Assembly (NCBI GenBank): GCA_964523885.1
Contig: CAZFYX010000018.1
Coordinates: 1-64,000, forward strand
Direction: 5' to 3'
Source: SHXO01 sp964523885
Lineage (GTDB): Bacteria; Pseudomonadota; Gammaproteobacteria; Burkholderiales; SHXO01
DNA: 64,000 nucleotides
The position numbers and the translations under genes were made by a program. The notes under the pieces were generated by a model. That model saw only the letters and a list, made by a program, of their open reading frames with translations. It ran no database searches and was not told the DNA's origin. Within the stretch, counting starts at the first letter, position 1. Each line of letters opens with the position of its first letter. Positions 9,622 to 17,525 of this stretch are shown here, piece after piece.

Positions 9622-9966
9622 CCCGCCTGCGGCCGGACCTGGCCGGCGATTTGCTGGCAGGGGCCGGCTGTCCTCGCCGGGACGGGCGCGCAGCAGCCTG
9701 CCACCCCCTTGGCATAGCCCTTGCATTTGACAATCTCCGGCGCGCGCTACCCATTGATTCTAGGTGCCGAGGACCCTGCGACCGCGGCCTGGCGCAGGTC
9801 CGGGTGCGGCGCACCGGTGTCGGGGCTACTGTTGGATTTTTATCGATTATTCAGAGACTTTGACCGCACACATCCGGCGCAACCCGGCAGATGTGGCATA
9901 ACAGCCTAGAACAAAAGAATAACGTGCCCAACAGCGGCATCTATCCATCAGGTGAGGCACCCCGCC
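9622..9966 (+). other. Intergenic region with the signalling-cluster promoter
   Basis: No gene is supported in these 345 bases. They hold the sigma-54 promoter at 9709-9726 and an AT-rich stretch (about 9835-9925) leading to the kinase ribosome site. With the predicted start point near 9735, the leader would be about 230 bases long, which leaves room for post-transcriptional control. No clear terminator of the upstream operon is visible. Confidence 0.6.
9709..9726 (+). promoter_or_regulatory. Sigma-54 promoter of the kinase/cyclase cluster
   Basis: TTGGCATAGCCCTTGCAT matches the -24/-12 consensus (TTGGCACG-N4-TTGCA). The invariant GG (9711-9712) and GC (9723-9724) are exactly 12 bases apart. 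It differs in few positions from the pilin promoter at 21755-21772, suggesting one sigma-54 activator, for example a PilR-like regulator, controls both. The match is seen directly; the shared activator is inferred. Confidence 0.8.
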
Positions 9967-12501
9967 ATGGCCGGTAGGGCGTTCTGGAAGTCGGACTGGT
10001 TCCTCGGCGTGGCCGTGGCGCTGTTCGTCTTCGCCCTCTCCATGACGGACGTGATGCGCAGCCTGGAGCGGGTCGCCTACGACGTGGGCGTGCGCGCCTC
10101 CGGCCGCAGCCCCAGCGACCGCATCGCGGTCATCGCCATCGACGACGAGAGCATCGCGAACATCGGGCGCTGGCCCTGGTCGCGCGACGTGCACGCCAAG
10201 CTCATCGAAGGCCTGGCCGCGGCGAAGGCGAAGGTGGTCGGATATACGGTGTTCTTCTCCGAGCCCCAGGTCGATCCGGGCATGCCCTACATCGCCAGGC
10301 TGCGCGAGCTGTACGGCCTGTTGAGCCCGGACGGGCAGAACCAGCTGCACGAGATGCGCGAGGTGCTGGACGAGGCCCAGGTTGCGCTGGACACCGACAG
10401 CAAGCTGGCGGGCAGCCTCGCTGCCGCCGGCAACGTGGTGCTGCCGGTGCTGTTCCGACTCGGCCAGCCGCTGGGCAAGCCCGATGCGCTGCCCGACTAT
10501 GTGCGGCGCAACGTGGTGCAGCCGGCGCCGGGCGGCAACGAGCTGCCGGTACCCGCCGCCAACCTCGACTTGCCGGTGCTGGAGGCGATCGGCACCAGCG
10601 CCGCCGCGATCGGACATCTCAACTCCCCGCCCGATGTCGACGGCGCGATCCGCAACGAGCCGTTGATCCTCGCCTATCTCGACCAGTTCGTCCCTTCGCT
10701 CGCCCTGCAGATCGCCGCGAGGAGCCTCAACCTCGGCCCCGCGGACATCAAGGTGGAACTGGGCGACCAGGTGAACCTGGGCCGGCTGCGCGTGCGCACC
10801 GACCCCGAGCTGCAGATGTACACGTACTTCTACAAGGATCGCGGCGGCCAGCCGGCCTTCGCGGTCGACTCCTTCTTCGATGTGTACAGCGGCAAGATCC
10901 CGTTCGAGAAATACCGCGACAAGATCGTGCTGGTCGGCACCACCGCGGCCGGGGTGGCCAACATCTTCGTCACGCCGGTGTCGCCGGCGATGCCCTCGGT
11001 GCTGGTGCAGGCGCACACCGTGTCGAGCATCCTGCAGGAGCACTTCTTCGTGGCGCCCGGCTGGGGCGTGTGGGCCGGGCTCGGCGCCTTCCTGCTGGTG
11101 GCCGTCTACCTCAGCCTCGGCCTGCCTCGCCTGAAGGCCGGCACCGGCGCGATCGCGACCATCGTCATCCTGGTCGCCCTGCTGGGCGTCCAGCTCGCGC
11201 TGATGGCCGGGCAACTGATGTGGATCCCGCTGGCGAGCGCGGTGGTGCTGCTGATCCTCGGCCACCTTACGCTGACCACCAAGCGCTTCCTGGTCACCGA
11301 GCGCGGCAAGGTGCGCTCGGATGCAGAGTCCGCCGAGAGCAACCGCATGCTCGGCCTGGCGTTCCAGGGCCAGGGCCAGCTCGACATGGCGTTCGACAAG
11401 TTCCGCAAGTGCCCGCTCGATGACCAGCTGATGGACAACCTCTACAACCTGGCCCTGGACTTCGAGCGCAAGCGCCAGTTCAACAAGGCGCAGGCCGTGT
11501 TCGAGTACATGGCCACGCACAACCCGAAGTTCCGCGACCTCGAGCAGAAGCTCAATCGCGCGAAGCAGATGTCCGAGACCGTCATCCTCGGCGGCGGCGC
11601 GACGCGCACCAACGCCAGCACGCTGGTGCTCGACGGCGGCACGGTCGAGAAGCCGATGCTCGGCCGCTACCAGGTCGAGAAGGAGCTGGGCAAGGGTGCC
11701 ATGGGCGTGGTCTACCTCGGCAAGGACCCCAAGATCGGCCGCGTGGTCGCGATCAAGACGATGGCGCTGTCGCAGGAGTTCGAGCCCGACGAGCTGGAAG
11801 AGGTGAAGACGCGCTTCTTCCGCGAGGCCGAGACGGCCGGGCGCCTGAACCACCCGCACATCGTCACCATCTTCGACGCCGGCGAGGAGCACGATCTGGC
11901 CTACATCGCCATGGAGTTCCTCAAGGGGAAGGACCTCACCGGCCATACCAAGCCGGGCACCCTCTTGCCGCTGCCGCAGGTGATGAGCATCGTGGCGCGG
12001 GTGGCCGAGGCGCTCGACTACGCGCACAAGCAGAGCGTGGTCCACCGCGACATCAAGCCGGGCAACGTGATGTACGACCCGGCGGCCGACACGGTGAAGG
12101 TGACCGACTTCGGCATCGCGCGCATCACCGATTCGAGCAAGACCAAGACCGGCATGGTGCTGGGCACCCCGTCGTTCATGTCGCCCGAGCAGCTGTCGGG
12201 CAAGAAGATCGACGGCCAGTCTGACCTGTTCTCGCTCGGCGTGACCCTCTATCAGCTGGCCTGCGGGGCGCTGCCGTTCCAGGGCGACTCGATGGCCCAG
12301 CTCATGTTCAAGATCGCCAACGAAGCGCCCGTGGATCCGCTCAGCCTCAATCCTGCCCTGCCGGACTGCCTGGTCGGCATCATCAACCGCGCGCTCGCCA
12401 AGCAGAAGGAGGAGCGTTATCCGACCGGTGCCGAGATGGCGGCCGCACTGCGCGAATGCGCGGGTGCGAGCTTCGGCGGCACTCTGGACGTGACCCTGTA
12501 G
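9967..12501 (+). CDS. CHASE2-domain Ser/Thr protein kinase
   Basis: 844 residues from the ATG at 9967, preceded by AGGTGAGG at 9950-9957; an upstream GTG at 9952 is less likely. Layout: N-terminal membrane segment (about 10-28), extracytoplasmic CHASE2 sensor domain (about 30-350, with VIAIDDESIANIGRWPWSRD), several membrane helices (about 360-435), a linker with helical-repeat character (about 450-535) and a Hanks-type kinase domain (about 565-840). Kinase residues are intact: GKGAMGVVY glycine loop, Lys597, His-Arg-Asp 693-695 and the DFG Asp714. It heads a run of seven signalling genes. A phosphatase and an FHA protein follow immediately, the classic partners of such kinases. Confidence 0.92.
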   Translation: MAGRAFWKSDWFLGVAVALFVFALSMTDVMRSLERVAYDVGVRASGRSPSDRIAVIAIDDESIANIGRWPWSRDVHAKLIEGLAAAKAKVVGYTVFFSEPQVDPGMPYIARLRELYGLLSPDGQNQLHEMREVLDEAQVALDTDSKLAGSLAAAGNVVLPVLFRLGQPLGKPDALPDYVRRNVVQPAPGGNELPVPAANLDLPVLEAIGTSAAAIGHLNSPPDVDGAIRNEPLILAYLDQFVPSLALQIAARSLNLGPADIKVELGDQVNLGRLRVRTDPELQMYTYFYKDRGGQPAFAVDSFFDVYSGKIPFEKYRDKIVLVGTTAAGVANIFVTPVSPAMPSVLVQAHTVSSILQEHFFVAPGWGVWAGLGAFLLVAVYLSLGLPRLKAGTGAIATIVILVALLGVQLALMAGQLMWIPLASAVVLLILGHLTLTTKRFLVTERGKVRSDAESAESNRMLGLAFQGQGQLDMAFDKFRKCPLDDQLMDNLYNLALDFERKRQFNKAQAVFEYMATHNPKFRDLEQKLNRAKQMSETVILGGGATRTNASTLVLDGGTVEKPMLGRYQVEKELGKGAMGVVYLGKDPKIGRVVAIKTMALSQEFEPDELEEVKTRFFREAETAGRLNHPHIVTIFDAGEEHDLAYIAMEFLKGKDLTGHTKPGTLLPLPQVMSIVARVAEALDYAHKQSVVHRDIKPGNVMYDPAADTVKVTDFGIARITDSSKTKTGMVLGTPSFMSPEQLSGKKIDGQSDLFSLGVTLYQLACGALPFQGDSMAQLMFKIANEAPVDPLSLNPALPDCLVGIINRALAKQKEERYPTGAEMAAALRECAGASFGGTLDVTL

Positions 12502-12505
12502 TCCG

Positions 12506-13345
12506 ATGAGCGACCTGAACAAAGCCCTGGAAATCGCCTCCGCCACCCACACCGGGATGGTGCGGGCGCACAACGAGGACAGCATCGGCAGCGATGCCAA
12601 CATCGGCCTGGCCGTGCTGGCCGACGGCATGGGCGGCTACAACGCCGGCGAGGTGGCGAGCGGGATCGCGGTGGCCCTGATCTCCAAGGAGACGCGCGAG
12701 ACGGTCAGCCGGGTGGCCCCCAACGAGCTGGACCGGGCGACCGGCAAGCCGATGGCGGTGCGGATCCTGGCCAACCTGATCCAGCGCGCCAACGGCTCGA
12801 TCTTCCAGGCCGCCAACAGCCAGCCGCAGTACGCCGGCATGGGCACGACCCTGGTGGTGGCCCTGCTCTGCGACAACCACCTGAACGTGGCCCACGTGGG
12901 CGACTCGCGCCTGTACCGGCTGCGGGACGGGGAGCTGCACCAGCTCACCCGGGACCACTCCCTGCTCCAGGAGCAGATCGACAGCGGCATGATCACCAAG
13001 GAGATGGCCCGCCGGTCCCAGAACAAGAACCTGGTGACCCGGGCGGTGGGCATCGAGCCCGAGGTGGAGGCCGACATCAACACCTTCGAGGCCCGGGAGG
13101 GGGACATCTACCTCCTGTGTTCGGACGGGCTGAACGACATGGTCGAGGATGAGGACATCCTTCTGACGCTTACATCTCTTCAGTCCAACCTGCCTCTTGC
13201 CGCTAATCAATTGGTCCAGATGGCGAACGACAACGGCGGGCGCGACAACGTTTCGGTCATCCTGGTACGCGTCCGGAAACCCTTCCCGGCCTCCAAGGGC
13301 TTGATGGGCCGGTTGAAGACATGGTTTGGAAAGAACGGGGAATAG
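12506..13345 (+). CDS. PP2C-family Ser/Thr phosphatase
   Basis: 279 residues, ATG four bases after the kinase stop. PP2C enzymes remove phosphate from Ser/Thr using two metal ions. Metal-binding motifs are present: VRAHNEDSIG (Asp), VLADGMGGYNAGEVAS (Asp-Gly), LLCSDGLNDMV and NGGRDNVSVILV. Also visible are VAHVGDSRLYRLRDG and the bacterial Stp-type DHSLLQEQ segment. It most likely opposes the kinase encoded just upstream and is cotranscribed with it. No signal peptide or membrane helix is seen, so it acts in the cytoplasm. Confidence 0.95.
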   Translation: MSDLNKALEIASATHTGMVRAHNEDSIGSDANIGLAVLADGMGGYNAGEVASGIAVALISKETRETVSRVAPNELDRATGKPMAVRILANLIQRANGSIFQAANSQPQYAGMGTTLVVALLCDNHLNVAHVGDSRLYRLRDGELHQLTRDHSLLQEQIDSGMITKEMARRSQNKNLVTRAVGIEPEVEADINTFEAREGDIYLLCSDGLNDMVEDEDILLTLTSLQSNLPLAANQLVQMANDNGGRDNVSVILVRVRKPFPASKGLMGRLKTWFGKNGE

Positions 13346-13348
13346 CTT

Positions 13349-14341
13349 ATGGCGAAGCTGATCTTGAGCCTTGATGGCATGGTGCTGCGGGAGTACCCCC
13401 TCACCAAGGAGCGCACCACCATCGGCCGCAAGCCGCACAACGACATCCAGATTGACAACCTGGCCGTGAGCGGCGAACACGCCATGATCATGACCATCCT
13501 CAACGATTCGTTCCTCGAGGACCTGGGGAGCACCAACGGGACCCTGGTCAACGGGCAACCGATCAAGAAGCACTTCCTGCAGAACAACGACGTGGTCGAG
13601 CTCGGCAAGTACAAGCTCAAGTACGCGAGCGAGGCGACCGCCGCCGCGGCCGCGCCCGACTTCGAGAAGACGATGATCATGCGGGCACCGGCGGGCGCCG
13701 CCGCCATGCCCAAGCCCGAGGCGCCGCCTGCCGCGGCCCCGGCCCCGGCCCCGGCCGCGAAGCCGCCCGTGCCGGACCTCGACGTGGTGTCACAGAACCT
13801 GCAGAAGACCTTCGGTGACACCGTCGTCAACCCCGAGATGATGCAGAGCCAGGGCGGCATGGGGAACCTGCGCGAAGCGGCGCGGCAGGCGGCCACGCCC
13901 GCTGCCGCTCCGGCCGCCGCTGCGGTCGCGGCGCCGGCTTCGGCCCCGGCCCCCAAGCCGGCCCCGGCGGCAGCCCCGACGCTCGGCGCGCCGCCGGCAC
14001 CCCAGCCGCCGGTTCCCGGTCCAGCCGCGGCTGCGACGGCGAGCCAGCCGGTCTCCCCGGGTTCCGCCGGCCAGCCGCAAGGCACCATCCAGATCCTCTC
14101 CGGCCCCAGCGCCGGCAAGGAGCTGCCGCTGGCCAAGCCCCTGACCACGCTCGGCAAGCCCGGGGTGCAGGTGGCGGTGATCGCCAAGCGACCGCAGGGC
14201 TACTTCATCACCCATGTCGAGGGCCCGACCTACCCCGTGGTCAACGGCAAGCAGCTCGACGCGCAGGCCCATGCACTGAACGATCACGACGTGATCGAGC
14301 TTGCGGGCGTCAAGATGGAGTTCTTCCTCAAGCCGGCCTGA
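13349..14341 (+). CDS. Protein with two FHA domains
   Basis: 330 residues, ATG four bases after the phosphatase stop. FHA domains bind phosphothreonine. The N-terminal domain (about 5-95) has the canonical RTTIGRKPHNDIQ and SGEHAMI motifs and LGSTNGTLVNG. A long Ala/Pro-rich linker (about 100-250) has very biased composition. The C-terminal domain (about 250-328) is FHA-like but degenerate: it keeps GPSAGKELPLAKPLTTLGKPG and NGKQL but lacks a clear SxxH. It probably acts as the reader of phosphorylation by the upstream kinase. Confidence 0.9.
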   Translation: MAKLILSLDGMVLREYPLTKERTTIGRKPHNDIQIDNLAVSGEHAMIMTILNDSFLEDLGSTNGTLVNGQPIKKHFLQNNDVVELGKYKLKYASEATAAAAAPDFEKTMIMRAPAGAAAMPKPEAPPAAAPAPAPAAKPPVPDLDVVSQNLQKTFGDTVVNPEMMQSQGGMGNLREAARQAATPAAAPAAAAVAAPASAPAPKPAPAAAPTLGAPPAPQPPVPGPAAAATASQPVSPGSAGQPQGTIQILSGPSAGKELPLAKPLTTLGKPGVQVAVIAKRPQGYFITHVEGPTYPVVNGKQLDAQAHALNDHDVIELAGVKMEFFLKPA

Positions 14342-14429
14342 GCTGGTGCGGCGTGGCGCCGGGTCTGCCTTCTGATGCGGGGGCGAACCCCGGACCGGCC
14401 TTGCGGCGCTCGACCTTGAAGAGGGGCCG

Positions 14430-16652
14430 GTGAAGAAGCACCTGCTGCGCATCGGGCTCGGCCTGCTGGTCGTCGTGGGCTTCCTGCTCCACGCAGCGGG
14501 CTATGTCCAGGTGCCCTTCCTCGCGCGGCTCGAGGCCCTGGCCTACGATGCCCGGCTGCAGCTCACCATGCCGCGCGGGGTCGATCCGCGCATCGTCATT
14601 GTCGACATCGACGAGCGCAGTCTCGCCACCGAAGGCCGCTGGCCCTGGCGCCGCGACCGCGTCGCCCTGCTGCTGGACCGCCTGTTCGACGAGTACAAGG
14701 TCCGCGCGGTGGGCTTCGACGTCGTGTTCGCCGAGCGCGACGAGAGCTCGGGACTGGGCGTGCTGCGCGAGCTCGGCCAGAACGAGCTGAAGGGGCTGCC
14801 GCAATACCAGGCGGCACTGGAGCAGATCGCACCGCGGCTGGAATACGACCGGATCCTGGCCGAGAAGATCAGGGGCCGCGCGGTCGTGCTCGGCTACTAC
14901 TTCAACCTCGACCCGGAGGACCGGGCCGCCCGCACCAACGAGCTGCCGGCGCCCACGCTCCCGCGCGGCATCTTCCAGGGTCGCAACATCCAGCCTACGC
15001 ACTGGACCGGATTCGGGGCCAACCTCCCGCCGCTGCAGCAGGCCGCGGCTGCCGCCGGGCACTTCAACCCATGGCCGGATCCGGACGGCGTGACCCGCCG
15101 CGTGCCGATGCTGGCGGAATACGGCGGCGCCTACTACGAACCGCTGTCCCTGGCGGTGGTGCGGGTGCTGCTCGGGATGCCCGAGGTGCGGCCGGGATTC
15201 ACTTCCGCCGGCGGGTGGGCGAAGAGCTATCCGGGCCTGGAGTGGCTCGACGTCGCCGAGCTGCGCATTCCGGTGGACCGCGACGTCACCGCCCTGGTCC
15301 CCTACCGGGGCGGCCAGCACAGCTTCCCCTACGTGTCGGCGGCCGACGTGCTCGGCGGCAAGGCTTCGCCGTCCGTGCTGGAAGGACGGATTGTCCTGGT
15401 GGGCTCCACCGCGCCGGGCCTGAACGACCTGCGCTCGGCGCCGGTCGCGAACATCTTCCCGGGGGTCGAGATCCACGCCAACCTGATCTCCGGGATGCTG
15501 GACGGGCGCATCAAGCAGATGCCGCCGTATGTCCTGGGTGCCGAGGTGGTGCTGCTCGCCCTGGCCGGCCTGGTCATGGCGCTGGTCCTGCCCTTGCTTA
15601 ATCCGCACCAGGCGACCCTGACCACCGCGGGGGTCGCCGTGGCCGTGGTCGGCACCAACCTGGCGGTCTGGCAGTACGGCAACCTGGTCCTGCCGCTGGC
15701 TTCCGGGCTGCTGATGGTGCTGCTGCTGTTCGGCCTGAACATGTCCTACGGCTTCTTCGTCGAGTCGCGGGCGAAGAAGCAGATCGCCGGGCGCTTCGGG
15801 CAGTACGTCCCGCCCGAGCTGGTGGACGAGATGAGCCGGCATCCCGAGCGCTTCTCGATGGAAGGGGAGAGCCGGGAGATGTCGGTGCTGTTCTCCGACG
15901 TGCGCGGTTTCACCACCATCTCCGAGGGGCTGGATCCGAAGGAGCTGTCGGAGCTGATGAACCAGTTCCTGACGCCGCTGACGCAGGTGATATACCGGCG
16001 CCGGGGCACGATTGACAAATACATGGGCGACTGCATCATGGCCTTCTGGGGTGCCCCCGTCGCCGACGGACAACACCCGCGCAACGCGGTCCTCGCAGGA
16101 CTTGAGATGCTCGCGACCATGGACGCCCTGCAGCCGCAGTTCCGCGCGCGCGGCTGGCCCGATCTGCACGTCGGTGTGGGGGTCAACTCGGGCCGGATGA
16201 GCGTGGGCAACATGGGCTCCGAGATCCGCGTGGCCTATACGGTGATGGGCGATGCGGTGAACTCCGCTTCACGCTTCGAGGGCCTGACCAAGCAGTACGG
16301 CGTCGGCATGATCGTGGGCGAGGCCACCAGAGCGGCCTGCAAGGACATCGTGTTCCGCGAACTGGACCGCGTGCGGGCCAAGGGCAAGACCGAGCCGGTG
16401 AGCATCTACGAGCCGATCGGGCCCGCCGCCGAGGTCGGCAAGGACCGCCTCGACGAGCTGGCGTTGTGGCAGCAGGTGCTCAAGCTCTACCGCGCCCAGG
16501 AATGGGACCTGGCCGAACTGCAGCTGGTGAACCTGCAGCGCATGCATCCCGGGCGCGGGCTCTACCCGATCTTCATCGCGCGCCTGGCGCACTATCGGCG
16601 CAATCCCCCCGGTCCCGGCTGGGACGGCACCTGGTCGGCGGAGAGCAAGTAG
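14430..16652 (+). CDS. CHASE2-domain adenylate cyclase
   Basis: 740 residues, GTG start. N-terminal membrane helix (about 7-25), extracytoplasmic CHASE2 domain (about 28-370, IVIVDIDERSLATEGRWPWRRD), membrane helices (about 372-445) and a class III cyclase catalytic domain (about 490-660). Metal-binding Asp490 (FSDVRGFT) and Asp534 (DKYMGD), the adenine-selecting Lys530 and the late motif YTVMGDAVNSASRFEGL are all present, so ATP cyclisation to cAMP is expected. A C-terminal tail (about 665-740) follows. The sensor domain resembles that of the kinase at 9967, suggesting both read a similar periplasmic signal. A cyclic-nucleotide phosphodiesterase gene follows. Confidence 0.93.
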   Translation: MKKHLLRIGLGLLVVVGFLLHAAGYVQVPFLARLEALAYDARLQLTMPRGVDPRIVIVDIDERSLATEGRWPWRRDRVALLLDRLFDEYKVRAVGFDVVFAERDESSGLGVLRELGQNELKGLPQYQAALEQIAPRLEYDRILAEKIRGRAVVLGYYFNLDPEDRAARTNELPAPTLPRGIFQGRNIQPTHWTGFGANLPPLQQAAAAAGHFNPWPDPDGVTRRVPMLAEYGGAYYEPLSLAVVRVLLGMPEVRPGFTSAGGWAKSYPGLEWLDVAELRIPVDRDVTALVPYRGGQHSFPYVSAADVLGGKASPSVLEGRIVLVGSTAPGLNDLRSAPVANIFPGVEIHANLISGMLDGRIKQMPPYVLGAEVVLLALAGLVMALVLPLLNPHQATLTTAGVAVAVVGTNLAVWQYGNLVLPLASGLLMVLLLFGLNMSYGFFVESRAKKQIAGRFGQYVPPELVDEMSRHPERFSMEGESREMSVLFSDVRGFTTISEGLDPKELSELMNQFLTPLTQVIYRRRGTIDKYMGDCIMAFWGAPVADGQHPRNAVLAGLEMLATMDALQPQFRARGWPDLHVGVGVNSGRMSVGNMGSEIRVAYTVMGDAVNSASRFEGLTKQYGVGMIVGEATRAACKDIVFRELDRVRAKGKTEPVSIYEPIGPAAEVGKDRLDELALWQQVLKLYRAQEWDLAELQLVNLQRMHPGRGLYPIFIARLAHYRRNPPGPGWDGTWSAESK

Positions 16653-16655
16653 GCC

Positions 16656-17420
16656 ATGCAACTGCGCGTGCTCGGATGCAGCGGCGGAATCGGGGGGAGC
16701 CTGCGCACCACCTCGTTCCTGGTCGATCACGACGTCCTGATCGACGCCGGCACCGGCGTGGGCGATCTCACGCTGGGCGAGCTGCGCCAGATCGACCACA
16801 TCTTCGTGACCCACTCGCACCTGGATCACGTGACTTCGATCCCGTTCCTGGTCGACACGGTGGGCGGAATGCGCGACGCACCGATCACGGTGCACGGAAC
16901 GGCCGAGACCATCGACATCCTGCGCGCACACCTGTTCAACTGGAAGCTGTGGCCGGACTTCACCGAGATCCCGTCGCCGGAGGCACCCTACCTGCGCTTC
17001 AGCACCTTCGCGATGGGCGACACGGTGGACCTGCAGGGACGCCGCTTCCGCCCGCTGCCGGCCAACCACGTGGTGCCGGCCGTCGGCTACCACATCGACA
17101 GCGGCAAGGGCAGCGTGGTCTTCACCGGGGACACCACCGTGTGCGAAGCGCTGTGGGAGCAGGTGAACCGGATCGAGAACCTCGAGTACCTGCTGATCGA
17201 GACCGCCTTCTCCAACGCCGAGCACGACCTGGCGGTGGCATCCAAGCACCTGACCCCGGACATGCTGGCGGCCGAGCTGTCCCGCCTGACGCGCCCGGCG
17301 CGCGTGCTCATCTCGCACCTGAAGCCGGGCGAGGGCGCGCTCACGATGGAGCAGGTCGAGTCGGTGGCCGGGGCCTATGCGCCGCGCATGCTGGCCAACG
17401 GTCAGGTGCTCAGGTTCTAG
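16656..17420 (+). CDS. Class II 3',5'-cyclic-nucleotide phosphodiesterase
   Basis: 254 residues, ATG three bases after the cyclase stop. The metallo-beta-lactamase fold is shown by THSHLDHVTSIPFLVD, the class II phosphodiesterase signature (HxHLDH). Further metal-site motifs are FTGDTT, LLIETAF and LISHLKPGE. Enzymes of this class hydrolyse cAMP (and sometimes cGMP) to the 5'-nucleotide. The tight pairing with an adenylate cyclase supports a role in removing cAMP. A more general MBL-fold hydrolase cannot be excluded from sequence reading alone. Confidence 0.87.
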   Translation: MQLRVLGCSGGIGGSLRTTSFLVDHDVLIDAGTGVGDLTLGELRQIDHIFVTHSHLDHVTSIPFLVDTVGGMRDAPITVHGTAETIDILRAHLFNWKLWPDFTEIPSPEAPYLRFSTFAMGDTVDLQGRRFRPLPANHVVPAVGYHIDSGKGSVVFTGDTTVCEALWEQVNRIENLEYLLIETAFSNAEHDLAVASKHLTPDMLAAELSRLTRPARVLISHLKPGEGALTMEQVESVAGAYAPRMLANGQVLRF

Positions 17421-17525
17421 TGCGTCGGGTGATGGCATTGATGCGTGTGGCGGCCGCCGCGGCGGCCGCGTGGAGTGTTGACGGGGCCCGCCGTGCCGGC
17501 GGGCCGCTGGAGTGAGGGGCGTTCG